Shown piece by piece: positions 23,291 to 63,919 of a DNA stretch of 64,000 bases. The notes below the pieces were generated by a model. The model saw only the letters and a program-made list of their open reading frames with translations. It was not told the origin of the DNA and did not search any database. Every line of letters begins with the position of its first letter. The first letter of the stretch is position 1. The DNA lies in NCBI GenBank assembly GCA_037951105.1, contig JBAMJV010000851.1:124001-188000 (forward strand). Reading direction: 5' to 3'. The position numbers were made by a program, and so were the translations under genes. Source of the DNA: Echinarachnius parma. Lineage: Eukaryota > Echinodermata > Echinoidea > Clypeasteroida > Echinarachniidae.

Positions 23291-23454
23291 TTGATAATTC
23301 TCTGATTACGTCATTCTGAAGACGGCGTACGTACTGGATTTTCCGACGAACCTGAAATCGGGCATGAACGAGTGCTCAGATTGGCCAGACGACAAGAGAG
23401 ATCGTAAGTGACGTAATTTCTCGCCTAAATAAATGACGTCATTTCTTCTAGTAG

Positions 23455-23754
23455 TAGTAGGGTGGTTAAGGGCCAAACATATATGTTCACTGCATTTTGG
23501 GGTACAATTGTTTTACTTGACATACAATACAAATCTATAAAAATGGTGTATTTATTGATATATTTGAGAGATCATATTCAAAAAGGAAATTAGGCTTAAT
23601 TTGCATATTCCGAATCAGAGTGTCTCTTTAAAAGACTTTTAGACGAATTTTCTTCTTTTGATCCAAGGTCCAGAGTATGAATCCCCGGAGTATGTATGCC
23701 AAGTAAAACAATCGTACCCCAAAATGCAGTCACGGACCCCTTACCACCCTACTA
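23455..23754. mobile_element. MITE of about 300 bp
   Basis: The inverted ends TAGTAGGGTGGTTAAGG / CCTTACCACCCTACTA continue inward as GCATTTTGGGGTAC / GTACCCCAAAATGC and AACAAT-type text. No ORF. Confidence 0.8.
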
Positions 23755-23764
23755 TTCGTCGTCC

Positions 23765-24000
23765 TCAGTGAAGACGTGGCTTGCGAAAATTCCGTATTAT
23801 TCATTGCTTGAATTCAACACCGTCGACGTCTTTGACTTTGGCTTTGCCGACGTGCCGCGGCAGTCTTCCACTTCAGCTCTAAACCCGCACGGCACGGCCG
23901 CTTCCGTGGTGTGCAGCCGCCCAGCTCGGCGCCGCTGCAGCTGCGGCAGCGCTCCACTCTTGCGACAGCCGGACAAGCGGCTGGAAATATCAACACATAT
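23765..24000. promoter_or_regulatory. GC-rich CpG-dense patch between the divergent genes
   Basis: A stretch with many CG dinucleotides (for example GACGTGCCGCGGCAG, GGCGCCGCTGCAGCTGCGGC) stands out from AT-rich surroundings. It could be a promoter or first untranslated exon of the minus-strand gene. No core promoter element is clear. Confidence 0.3.
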
Positions 24001-24599
24001 TGCCTCTTAATATACATCCTTTTGACAACATAATTCATTATATTTGCACTCGAAACTTGAAAAATAAGACGTTACTTACCACATGCTACGTTGTCTCAGA
24101 ATTTCCGTTCATCTAATGTGTTCTTTTTGCAATTCTAGTTCGATTACCGACGCATTCCCCGCAAATTGTTTGAGCCGTTGTTATAGATAATCCGTCCCAC
24201 AATGCAATTCGCTCAATTAGTACTTACGTACGTTGCGATGCGTGATCGATCATGGAATTATTGTGTGTAAAAAGATAAATAAATGCACAGCTGTACTAAG
24301 ATTGGGGAATCAATATTGCACCCCTATTATTAATTAAGACAAAATTTCCCCCCCTCACCCATATTCATAGGGATCCATCAGGCGACAACAGGTGGGTGAC
24401 AGACAGGGGGGCATGCCCCCACCACCCCCCCCCCCCCCACACACACACACACACACACACACTTTTTTCAGATATGTATACAATTATACTGTTTTATTCT
24501 AGCTTGCACTATATTATTATGTTAAATTTCAGTCAGTTTTGATAGTAAAAAGTAAAAAAACAAAAAAACAATCAAAGGAAAATCTTGTATAGCCTATAA

Positions 24600-24930
24600 A
24601 ATGTGACCGCGCGCCCTATAGCAAAACCCTCAAAAAAACAGTGGGTAAATATCAAAATGTAAATTAGGCCTCATCACAAGATTTCATTAATTGGTTCTAA
24701 CAAATTGGTCAATAATTGGCGAAGATAGTCAATCAATTTTACAATCATAATAAATCTTGTAGGCTACACAGGCCCATTTCTTCAAAACATGAATTACCGA
24801 CAAGTGCATCATAATAGACTTCCAAACATAATGTTCACTGACTTCGTTGGTGGCATCGGATATCAAAGTGTTCTTATAACGGTGGCCAAAATAAATTTCA
24901 CCGGGGGCCATTGCCACACGGGTCACCATG
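24600..24930. repeat. Family H transposon fragment
   Basis: It shares GGCCTCATCACAAG, AATTGGTCAATAATTGGCGA and ATGAATTACCGACAAGTGCA with 53865-54085 and, inverted, with 63288-63546. Confidence 0.7.
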
Positions 24931-24939
24931 GGCAAGCTG

Positions 24940-25375
24940 CAGCTGGGACAGTCTAGTAATTTTCGGACTGTATATCCCGCTCATTTTTATTTTAGGGATG
25001 GGGAAGGGGGAGCCCCCCCCCCCCCCGGGGGGGGGGGGGGGGTACTCCCCAGTGCCAGGTATATAGGGACTGGCAATTACATAGGTATGTGCCGCCCTCA
25101 CTGGGCCCCTTTTTTAGCTCAACTTTTCGGTCCGGAGATCAGACCCCGGGAGATCAGACCGTCCAAAATCCCATATCGTTGCGCCCGTTCCGCAGACCCC
25201 CGTTCGTTCATTATGTCCGACCGCTGCGTCCGACGGCGGCGTCCCCGATCCGGCTCCGGAGACCCTCCTTGCAAACGAGGCGATCCGCATGCTCTGGAGC
25301 CCCTAGAAACCTGGGCGGCACATATTATTACCTACCCCCCCCCCCCCCCCCCCCCCCCCCGATATTTACATAATA
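24940..25375. repeat. Dispersed repeat flanked by C/G runs
   Basis: C and G runs at 25013-25043 and a 30-C run at about 25328-25362 border GC-rich text (TATGTGCCGCCCTCACTGGG). Overlapping open frames in several frames are compositional. Confidence 0.5.
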
Positions 25376-26085
25376 GGTCTGAATTATTTCAATCATGGAT
25401 AAAATAAATCATGTATACTTCCCGTATTTGTTTTCTTTAAACGAAGAAAGTTACGCTCTGGATCGTGAATTCTTAATCGATCTTAGGACTTTGGGTTTAT
25501 TGACAATGTAATACATTGACTATCTCATTGCTTCAAGGCTTTTCATGTCAAGCCGTGCGAAATATCCCAGGATATTATATAATTTTTACCAATTGACGTC
25601 ATGCAGCAATATATTTTATTATATTAAACCTGCCATATAGGTCGCACAGGTCTAATTCAGCCGTCTCAACTTTTTTCGCAAAGTGGCGGAGGAGGAAAGA
25701 TGACGTCATTTTTTTTCAGAAAATAAATCAGAATTATCTGTATTTTTATGCTGGATTTGGCATTAAGGTAATGCTATCTTCCATAATAGGCCCACAGTCT
25801 GGATAAATCTGGTAAATAATGACTTTGGTTGATTATTCAGTGCAAAGCATGCAGATCTGGAATCCTTTAGACAAGACCATTGAAAATATGTATTCTTTGT
25901 TCAAGGCTCATTTTATTAATTTTCCGCTGCATCAATTTTTTGTTTTTTTTCTGTTGATAGATCTACCATGATATAGAGATATATACAAAAAATTAGGAAA
26001 CTGCATGCAATCGTTTTAATTTTTATCTTAGATTGAAATCATGTTTTTTAGTGTGTAAGTCTCTGGGATAATAATTACTACCGTG

Positions 26086-26240
26086 CATCATATATTGACC
26101 ACCCAAGCCGGACCGCAAGAAAAGTGACCGTGCGGACTGCAGACAGGTGACCTCTACTATAACAGGCAGGTTCCACACCACCGATTTCCTCTGCATGGTC
26201 ACTATGGGGCAGGTTGGCTGCTATATAGACTGGTAACCAT
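26086..26240. repeat. Family B repeat copy, degraded
   Basis: TGACCACCCAAGCCGGA, GACAGGTGACCTCTA and GGCAGGTTGGCTGCTATA follow the order of the family B copy at 7351-7531. Confidence 0.65.
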
Positions 26241-26252
26241 AATATTATATAC

Positions 26253-27116
26253 CAGGGGTGTGTTTCAAAAGATCCTAAGTTGAACTTTTGATATATAATA
26301 GAGGGCGCTACACAACATATTTTTTTGTGAGATATTGAAAAACTGAGTGTCAAATTTGAAAGAGCATACCATTTTAATGACAGAATAAACTTTATTTGAT
26401 TAAAATCGGTTCAGAAATGGCTGAAATATCCCTAAACATAACCATTTGGAATAAATATGGGGCCCCACAATATTATTCGACAATTTTGAACCAGCCGTCA
26501 TTTTTTTTTGTTAATGCTTCCTCTTTCCAAAAATTTACAAAAGAGTTTATTAGATAGTGGTTGATTATCTCTCTATCTAATCACTATTTTAAAAAAAAAA
26601 CATCACATGCACAATATTTTATTTTAAATAGTTGAAACTGATGAGTGTTTAGAGAGCGCCCTCTTGAGTTTTAACGGATCTTTTGAATGATAACAGGCTT
26701 TTTACTTAGGTAGTCATTTGTAATGTGTTATTCCTTTCGAGCATGGTGGAGTTATAACTATTAGTTTGTAATGTAATGGTGCAGGTTTTACTAGTCCCGT
26801 TTTTACCAAAACGGGCCAGAACTCAACTATCCCTTTAACTCTAAGTTGAACAGTTATGGAAAGCAATTTGTAACCCTGGAATCAAAAATATATTCAAAAG
26901 CAAAAATGCAAGTAATTTACACTATTCATAAATTTTACATCAAGAACATAACATCTCCTTGATAATGGAAAATACTCAATGACTTGAATCAATATGTGAT
27001 GCCTTTAAAAAGAACTTAATCAAAAATACTTCAAATAAACTAATCGGCTTTCTATCATTTTTTAAGTCCAACTTAGAGTTAAGTTCAACTTAGGATCTTT
27101 GTGAAACACACCCCTG
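26253..27116. mobile_element. Nested MITEs: family F inside a GTGTTTCAC element
   Basis: The outer ends CAGGGGTGTGTTTC and GAAACACACCCCTG, with subterminal CCTAAGTTGAAC, match the element at 61626-61940. Inside, about 26276-26843 is a reverse-oriented copy of family F (TAGAGGGCGCTACACA ... ACTCAACTATCCCTTT), interrupting the outer left arm. Confidence 0.75.
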
Positions 27117-27714
27117 GCATTCTGTTTCACGGAGGCCAACGCAAAATATATTAGACTGTTGCTTTAGTGAAGATTAGGGTTAGGGTTCGAATTTTCCTAG
27201 AATTGACTGGTTAATAACCATGGACAATAACTGAAGATAAAACTAAAACAGAAAATTCGTTTGACACATAGGTAGTAATCTCGGCTGGATACAAATTGAG
27301 AAAGTGCAAAGGTGGCAAGAAGGAGAGAAAAAAACAACAGGTAACTGAACATTTTTTCTAAAAAGATCATGGTCAATTCGTTTTGATTGAAAATGACAAG
27401 CGAGATCGCAAGATTGTGTATGTCGCCCTCTATACGTGAGAACTGAAACCCGTCACGACCTTTCGCAGCAGCTGCCGCTGCCGTAGTATTATGAAAGGCC
27501 ATGTATGTCAAACTAGTATGCCTCCTGACCACCTCCTTTTCCAGCTGTGTAGATCTGTGTCTTCATAATTATGCTACTGTCTGTTTTTGTTAAAAATTAA
27601 ATGTTACTTCGTCATTTAGCCTCTGAAGAAGCTTCTGCTTAGATCGAAAATTAAGGCCCCATTTTGACCTCGGACTACAGCTGTCTTGTTTATTTTATGT
27701 GTTCAATAAAAAAA

Positions 27715-27755
27715 ATCGATATATCTATATATCTATTTATCTATCTATCTATGGT
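27715..27755. repeat. (ATCT)n microsatellite
   Basis: ATATCTATATATCTATTTAT then CTATCTATCT. Confidence 0.9.
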
Positions 27756-27858
27756 ATTCAGACCCATAGCCCGAATTTGTCAAGGTGAGGTGTGTAAGCC
27801 CCTGGCTTCGTGCCTGGTATTATATAGTTAGTATCATTATAATTAATAATACATGTAA

Positions 27859-28282
27859 TTAAAGGGGTAGTTGAGTTTTGGTCAAACTGAATTTTAGTTA
27901 ACCAAAACCTGCACCATTACAGTACAAACTAATAGTTATAACTCCACCATGCTCGAAAGGTATATAAAATCACAAACGACTATGCAAAAACCCGGTTATC
28001 ATTTAAGAATAGCCGTTACATCTCAAGAGGGCGCTCTCTAAAATATAGTTGAAATAGTGACTAGATAGAGAGATCATGATAATCAACAACTATCTAAAAA
28101 CTTCTTTCACAAATGGTTATGTTTATGTATATTTCAGCCATTTCTGAACCGACTTTGATCAAATGAAGTTTATCTGTCATTAAAATTGTATGCTCTTTCA
28201 CATTTGACACTCAGTTTTTCATTATCTCACGAAAACATTATTTTGTGTAGCGCCCTCTAGACCAAAACTCAACTATCCCTTT
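27859..28282. mobile_element. Family F MITE with long flanking direct repeat
   Basis: The ends TTAAAGGGGTAGTTGAGTTT and AACTCAACTATCCCTTT are inverted repeats. A 14-bp direct repeat AATAATACATGTAA flanks it (27845-27858 and 28283-28296). Both sides carry GAGGGCGCT or AGCGCCCTC. No ORF. Confidence 0.8.
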
Positions 28283-28481
28283 AATAATACATGTAAATAA
28301 AAGGATTACTGATTCATTCATACCGGAGGAAAAACAAAACTAGAATAATATGGCAGACGCGGTATTGTAACAATGAAACTAGGTAGCGTTATTTTGTGTG
28401 AGAAATGTATACACACATTGAATAATCAAATGTACGTACTTACTTACTTGTTTACTTGTTTGTAGAGACTGGAAGCTAAGC

Positions 28482-28766
28482 TTATTTGTCCCTCTTTGAA
28501 GATCCATCCAATCTGAGATATGGTCCATACTTCAGGGGATGATCTTTCCAGTGCTTTTCTAATGCCGACTTGAATTGGTTGATAGTCGAAGCATTAACTG
28601 CTTCATCAGGTAGTGCGTTCCAATTATTAACACCTCTAATTGAAAAGGCATTTTGTCTTAGTCTACCAGTATGACAGTGCTGCTTTATGATTTTGAGTTT
28701 GTGCCCTCTTGATTTTGAACCATCAGCTAATTGAAAGAATGTACTAGTATTGCAAAATAAAAACAA
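28482..28766 (-). pseudogene. C-terminal fragment of a non-LTR retrotransposon reverse transcriptase ORF
   Basis: On the minus strand, an open stretch encodes RLRQNAFSIRGVNNWNALPD followed by EAVNASTINQFKSALEKHW. The pattern RxNxFSxRxxxxWNxLPxxVVNAxSxxxFKxxLxxHW is characteristic of the C-terminus of many invertebrate LINE polymerases. Only the last about 95 residues remain, followed by an AAGT-rich tail at 28435-28460. It is a 5'-truncated insertion. Confidence 0.8.
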
Positions 28767-28779
28767 AATATTTCACACT

Positions 28780-29340
28780 CAAGACATCTAGTCAACTTGC
28801 TTTTGACATAGTGTGCCCTTCATAATTGGGTTGCAGTAGCGATTTTTCGTTAATGCGTGCAAGTCTATGGGATTTGGTGGACTTCCTGAAAGTTTACCTA
28901 GCGATATACGATACGCTGTCCGCCGCACCCGGCCACCTATGGGCGAAGTCACCTGTACGTCCCCGCTCCGCTTTTTGCCCGCCCGCTGCATTTCAATTGT
29001 ACACGGAGTAAAAGTACGGTAGGCTTGCGCGTATGTTATCAATGCAAAATGGCGAGCGCACTGCAATAATACGTAACGCAATACAAATTGCACGTAAAAT
29101 ATACTTTAGTGTACGAATTGCCGTAATATGGGAATTGGATGTTTATCAATAACCGAAATTCTCAGAAGTATTTACCAATTTTTAGCTTCGTTTGAAACCC
29201 ATGAATGTGATAACATTAATTTGTTGGAGTAACTCTATCAATTGATGCTATTTCCTGACAATTATTGTCTGAATTTATGCCCCAATCGACGCCCGTAACT
29301 TCGGCTGAGCGAACATATTTTGATTTGGGGATCGTCAGAA
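28780..29340. promoter_or_regulatory. Region immediately upstream of the CRK start
   Basis: A moderately GC-rich block at 28915-29000 (CCCCGCTCCGCTTTTTGCCC) precedes the CRK ATG by about 350 bp and is the most likely promoter or 5' leader area. No TATA box or upstream exon was assigned. Confidence 0.35.
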
Positions 29341-58448
<29,108 letters not shown>

Positions 58449-59508
58449 GGGCGGCGGATCGCTACTGAATTGAATAATTTTAGACTTTGAGGAGCTAAAT
58501 ACTTCATCCAATTTTTTAATATCGTATCGTGAAAGTTTTGCGTAAGGCAAGCGTTTCCTCGTCGTAATATGATACTGTAGTGCCAACTTGAATGTTTTGT
58601 TATCGCGTGAGATTGGTACTACGTTGTACATGTACAAATGCTTTATCATCGTTATTGAAGATTGGGTATTGAAACTCATTACCCAATTGTTATCATCATC
58701 TATCGCGAACGTTTTGCATAAGGCAAGCGTTGTATCATCGTATTGTGACATTTGACAGTGCCAACAGCATCATGTGAAATTGGAACTACGATGTACATGT
58801 ACAAATGCTTTTTCATCGTTATACAGATTAGTATTGATCGCGGGTGGAAACGGTATGGGTGGTAGCAGCAAGCTGTGGAATTGGGACTCAAAATGAAGAC
58901 TTCGCCTACTCTTATCATCATCCATCTCGTGGAAGTCGTAACACACATGCTATCTCCAAGTTGGGAATGCGGGCCTTTGTCTTCAGTTTCCATTTGAAGT
59001 GATCAACGCAAGCTTTCTCTCGTTGTCTCATGAAAGATGCAACGCAAGTATTTTATCATTATACTACAAGATCGGTATTGATCGATGAAACGGAAGCGAA
59101 GATCGGCTAGCAACTTTGAAAACTTGGGGAAATGAAGACCTTGCAAAATTGTATCATCGTTGCTTCGTTGATGTGATAATGCAAGCGTTTACTCATCGCA
59201 TTGTGGAAAGGAAAAGCACAAGTGGTTTATCATCGTATCATGAAAATTGTGAATCAAGTGTCTAATCATCGTTTCATGAGATTGGTTTCAGAAGAAATAT
59301 ATCTGAACAGTTGTTTGGACTCTCTTTGTGTGAAATTGTAACGGGACGATATGAATAGTCACGTCTGCAATGACGTGGTTTATTTTGAAAAGTGGCAGGA
59401 TACGCAAGTGTACAAAGATGTATGAATATGAACGGTGATATATATAATGTATATATTATATATATTATATGTGTGTATAATACCTACATGTAGTATTTTT
59501 TAATTAAA
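58449..59508 (+). other. Probable CRK 3' untranslated region with internal duplication
   Basis: No open frame follows the stop. Two diverged copies of about 170 bp (58523-58690 and 58700-58835) share TACATGTACAAATGCTTT and AAGGCAAGCGTT text, and shorter ATCATCGTATCGTGAAA-like echoes continue to about 59280. ATTAAA at 59503-59508 is a possible polyadenylation signal; the true end is unknown. Confidence 0.5.
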
Positions 59509-59919
59509 GGTGGTTGCTTATTTTTGGAAGCAAGAAATTTGGTTGATAATTGTGACGTCGCTTTGTGGACAGCTTTGTTTGAGCAAAAGAAAAAGGCAAA
59601 AGGAGACATATGGGGGCAGGGGCCCGATTACGGACCAGCGACATTTACCATGGTAATTAGCATCATTGGCTCTAACTCATTGATGTCAATATGCTAGAAT
59701 TGCATACAAATCAACAGAACGTAGCAGAGCACACATACAGCCCTTTCTCATTCAACCATAAGGGATTACACAAGCATATCTAGAGATCAGTGGAACTAGG
59801 GCTGGTCCTGGGTCATGATCGTGCTCTCGGCCAATGGTTGTGACAGTGGAATTTCAATTTCTCAATTTTTTGTACCCAGTTCTGTGTGTCCCTTGTCTGT
59901 TGAATACACCAATGGACCA

Positions 59920-60085
59920 TCCAGAGCCAACCCGAACCGACTGAAAGCCACAGTCGGTCTGATTCAGTCGAGGTTGATTCAACAAGTTGAATTTGGGCCC
60001 GATTGGCTTCCGATTGCTTAAATCGGAGTCGTGAGGCAACTCGTACAGAGCTGGTCGTGTTGGCTCTGTCTGCGCCCGGCTTAAG
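59920..60085. repeat. Foldback of GCCAACCCGA type
   Basis: GAGCCAACCCGAACCGACTG ... GTGTTGGCTCTGTCTGCGCC inverted text, resembling 2225-2335 (GCGCAGACAGAGCCGACCCG). Confidence 0.6.
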
Positions 60086-60089
60086 TCGA

Positions 60090-60345
60090 TGCTTGAAATA
60101 AGCACAGGCCCGCTGGCCCGTGACCACTCAAATTAGCTCCTGGCCACCAAAATTTTATCAATTATGCCGAATCTTACTTGCCCAAATGGGCAACCAAGTA
60201 TACAAATTTGTTTTTTAAATTGTTTTGGGCCACAACATTCAGGTTTTGGGCCACAACATTCAGGTTTTGGGCCACTAAAATTTGAAAAGTCATCATGTTT
60301 TTACTTGCCCTGACTGGGCCACAAGTAAAAAAGTGAATTTCTAGC
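60090..60345. repeat. Family A repeat copy
   Basis: GCACAGGCCCGCTGGCCCGT, TTGCCCAAATGGGCAACCAA, CTTGCCCTGACTGGGCCAC; the phrase TTTTGGGCCACAACATTCAGG is duplicated in tandem. Confidence 0.75.
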
Positions 60346-60399
60346 ATTACCTTAGTTCGCTTTCACCGACCTCATCATGTCCTTCTTGTTTTTGTTCTT

Positions 60400-60797
60400 A
60401 AAGGGGACCACCACACAAAATTAAAGCACAGGCTTAATTGTTTTAGTACCGTTACTTGATATCAAAGAGATGTCCAACATCATGCAAAGGGTTGTGTAAT
60501 TCATCAGCAATGCACAATTGAATTGCCCGAACCCATGGAACTTAACAGTGGCAAACGTTTTGGAGTTTGTCAATACGGTCAATTCTATATACACGTACGT
60601 TTGGAGACAAAGAGACCTCGTACTACTAATATGTCTTAAGGGAACTAGTCTTCTTCTGCACACCCATTACAACATAATTTAGTATCGCGCTGAGTTTTCA
60701 AATTATAACATTTTTCTGAAAATTAAAAAAAAAGTATATTAAAACAATTATCTTTCATTTATTAGAACATTATTTTTGGGTGTTGGTTCCTTTTAAA
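60400..60797. mobile_element. MITE related to 16495-16940
   Basis: AAAGGGGACCACCACACAAA at the left and GGTGTTGGTTCCTTTTAA at the right. Internal TAATTTAGTATCGC and GATATCAAAG text parallels the other copy. Confidence 0.65.
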
Positions 60798-61046
60798 CAC
60801 AATCGTATGAAACCAACTTGCGCATCACGAGGCCACAATGAGTGATTGAGTATACAATATGTACGTGTATGTATTTCATTCCCTGTTTTATTTTTTACAA
60901 TTTTTTTATCATCTCTGTGTTTTTCGTAAAAATTTTGTTCCGAGTGATGCTAGTGAATGCAATCTGAATGACATAATGGTTCTGACCAATTGAATGTTAT
61001 GAAATGGGATCTAGTTTGATATAGTATGTAAACTATGCATAGGAGA

Positions 61047-61290
61047 GCAGTGCTAGAAGTTAACACAGGCCCACTGGCCCGGGACCACTAAAAAAAAATT
61101 TTCGGGCCACCAAATTTCTTTAATTCTAAATTCTACTGGCACGAATGGGCATTTAAATTTTTGCAGAACTTTCAATGTTTTTCTTTATTTTGGGGCCACC
61201 AGATTCAGGATTCAGGCCACAACAAATTGACAAATCTTGTCTTTACTTGCCTGACTGGGCCACAAGGCAAAAAGTTAATTTCTAGCATTG
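61047..61290. repeat. Family A repeat copy
   Basis: CACAGGCCCACTGGCCCGGG, TGGCACGAATGGGCA and TTGCCTGACTGGGCCACAAG. Confidence 0.7.
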
Positions 61291-61625
61291 CATGCCATAT
61301 CTAGAGAATTCTAGAAATGTATTTTTGCAAGTGGCTTCAGTAGTACTACTGCGTTGTATTTGTGCTAGATTTAGACAAAGAAAATGGACCGTGCATTATT
61401 TTTACCCCATAATACTTCAGGACAATACATAATTTATAAGCACTTTCCCTGTTTTTTTTTCACAATTGACTTGACCAAAGGAGACAGTGTTTGAACACAC
61501 TTTTGTAGCACCCATAACTTTTATACTCTGAAATTTGTTTGTGTACATTATCCCTTTATAATCATTGAAACACAATTGACGTTTGAAGCTATTGATAACC
61601 CATTGCCTATAGGAACCTGGGGGGT

Positions 61626-61940
61626 GGGGGGTGTTTCACAAAGTTCCTAAGTTGAACTTAACTCTAAGTTGGACTTAAAAATTATGGAAAGCTGTCAGTT
61701 TCTTTGAAAGAATTTTGTAAAATGTATTTTAAAAGGCATACAACGTTGATTCAAATCATTGATATTTTCTATTATCAAGTGGACTTCATGTTCTTGATGT
61801 AAAAGATATGAAAAGTCTAAAATGATTGCATGTTTTTATTTGTAATATATATTTTATTCCGAGGCTACAAATGGCTTTCCATAATTTGTAAGTCCAACTT
61901 AGAGTTAAGTTCAACTTAGAGTCTTTGTGAAACATCCCCC
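61626..61940. mobile_element. MITE with GTGTTTCACAAAG ends
   Basis: GGGGGTGTTTCACAAAG and CTTTGTGAAACATCCCCC, with TTAACTCTAAGTTGGACTTA / TAAGTCCAACTTAGAGTTAA inside. It is the intact form of the outer element at 26253-27116. Confidence 0.85.
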
Positions 61941-61944
61941 TGGT

Positions 61945-62115
61945 GTGCTCTGTATTAACTTGATTGCAAAATCCAGTAGTGAACAGGTTAACCCATTGCC
62001 TACAGGAACCTGGTATGCTCTGTATTAACTTGATTGCAAAATCCAGTAGTGAACAGGTTAACCCATTGCTTACAGGAATCTGGTGTGCTCTGTACTTACT
62101 GTAAAGTCTAATAGG
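61945..62115. repeat. Tandem units of about 77 bp
   Basis: GGTGTGCTCTGTATTAACTT and GTTAACCCATTGCCTACAGG recur two and a half times; an earlier echo at 61598-61622 lies on the other side of the MITE. Confidence 0.85.
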
Positions 62116-62119
62116 GAAC

Positions 62120-62362
62120 AGGGCCCATATTCATGAAAGCCCACTAGCTTAGTTCCTTGCTAAGTCCATTTTGGATGGCGTGGCCCAGAAGTAAACACAA
62201 GATATTTTAGTTGCTAACTAGGGTTAACTTAGTGGGTACCTAAGGCTTACCCAGTTGACCCTAGTTGGGGACTAGGAAAACTGTTTGTCGCTCAGTAAAC
62301 TGCACATCAAAAATACACTTAGCAAGGAACTAAGCTAGCGGGGTTTCATGAATATGAGGCCA
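62120..62362. mobile_element. MITE of about 240 bp
   Basis: GGCCCATATTCATGAAAGCC and CTTAGTTCCTTGCTAAG at the left are the inverse of CTTAGCAAGGAACTAAG and TTTCATGAATATGAGGCC at the right. Confidence 0.85.
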
Positions 62363-62399
62363 GGTTAATAAGGACAATTTGTATTCCATACTTTTATCA

Positions 62400-63280
62400 T
62401 AGGAGGGAATACATGTCAAAGCATTTTGTGATACAAACAATTTAAAACAATTATTTGTAAAATCCAAAACAAAGATTTAAGAATTATTGCGATTCCATCT
62501 ATATGTAAATGATCATGAAGAAATTGACTATGAGGTAACTTGACAGAAATTTAGGACTGTTTTTTTTTGCACTGATAGTTTTTTTTTTTTTTTATGAATA
62601 TGCCAAACTATAATTGACAACTGCATTATTGTATGTATAATGATATAATTATGTAGAGAGGTGCTTCTATGTATATTAGTATAAGCAGCGGAAAACTAAT
62701 GGTGTGAAAACTAATTATGTTTCTAATTATCGAGTTTTTATGTTGTATAGAGGGCTATTATTGGCTGTTGAAGAATAAGAGGGCGCTATAAAGTCACCTT
62801 TTATTGTGTTTCAAGTTGAGGAGACCTGTTGAAACCTACAATTTAATGTATCATCACCCTTCTATTTTTTTAATCAATATTCACCAACAAAGAAATAATT
62901 ATTTGACAATTTGGCATCACATAGACGAGACTCTGACCTTCATGTACAAGATGGTATGCAAAACTAAATTTAGCCAAACATTAATTTAATGCCCTTCTCA
63001 CTCTCACCTCACAGAGGAAGAAGGGCGCTATGTCACTTCTTGAAATTCAGAGATTATCGTGTTCCGAATTTGGGAGCCCTGTAGTATGTATAAATAAAAA
63101 ACTAACATGGTGCCACAGAAACTCTGTCATTCCCTTTATCACATTTTGCATTTTGACCTGCAGTTCTTTCAAATTGATTGCATAAACATAAAAAACAATA
63201 TGGCATGTCATAAATTGTTTCTTGTAGCTTAAAAATATAATAAAATAGCACTGCCTTGGTGGTTGTGCTTTACTTTGTTT
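62400..63280. other. AT-rich non-genic stretch
   Basis: No gene, RNA or well-defined repeat was recognised. Confidence 0.4.
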
Positions 63281-63287
63281 AATAAAT

Positions 63288-63546
63288 GTGACCGGCCATA
63301 GCAAAATCCTGCACTTGTCGGTAATTCATGTTTTGAAGAAACGGGCATTTTAAGTTCACATAATTTGTGTAAAAGACTTATGATTTTCAAATTGAAACTG
63401 TCATATCTTCGCCAATTGTTGACCCAATTAGTTAGAACAAAGCATCAAATGAAAGCTTGTGTCGAGAACTTTCGAATGGTATGAAAATCTACATTTTGAT
63501 TTTTTACCGACAAGTGCAAAACCCTGGTTTTGCTCTAGCCGGTCAC
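63288..63546. mobile_element. Family H MITE, complete
   Basis: GTGACCGGCCATAGCAAAAT at the left and GCTCTAGCCGGTCAC at the right, with TGCACTTGTCGGTAATTC / ACCGACAAGTGCA inside, and AAAT on both flanks. 259 bp, no ORF. Confidence 0.85.
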
Positions 63547-63608
63547 AAATAGTAATTTGTCATGGCTCCGTGTATGTTGGAGTTAAATGTAGGTTGCATG
63601 TTTGTTTA

Positions 63609-63919
63609 GGTAAGCACTATATAGGCACCAATCCTGCAGACATAAATACATTCTGCGACTTGAGAGAGACTATTCACTCACGCATTATGCATAGCCAAAA
63701 TTTCCGACAATGTTTTTCTTAGTTTCGGGGGATATATTTCCCTAACCTAAACCCTAACCCTAACCCTAATTTGGTGGCTATAGGTCAGATTAATGGCTAT
63801 TGGTCAGATTTAGTGGCTATAGGTCAAGTTTGGTGGCTATAGGTCAGATTAGTGGTTATAAGTGAATAGTCTCTCTCAAGTCGCACGGCTGCAGGATTGG
63901 TGCCTATATAGTGCTTACC
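63609..63919. mobile_element. MITE with 9-bp target duplication and telomere-like repeats
   Basis: GTTTGTTTA occurs at 63600-63608 and 63920-63928. The ends GGTAAGCACTATATAGGCAC and GTGCCTATATAGTGCTTACC are perfect inverted repeats, continuing with CCAATCCTGCA and GCGACTTGAGAGAGACTATT. The interior has (CCCTAA)3-4 at about 63742-63770 and five GGTGGCTATAGGTCAGATT units. A 9-bp TSD suggests a Mutator-like element. Confidence 0.88.

Noticed and set aside
23320-23412. A possible plus-strand exon ending GAGATC|GTAAGTG
   Set aside because: The donor is good, but the upstream frame is only about 35 codons with no acceptor and no recognisable product, and no partner exon was found.
25089-25407. Arg/Pro-rich overlapping frames
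   Set aside because: Open in several frames because of GC-rich repeat composition bounded by C runs.
63742-63771. A true chromosome end
   Set aside because: Only three or four CCCTAA units are present, and they sit inside a small transposon-like element with non-telomeric sequence on both sides.
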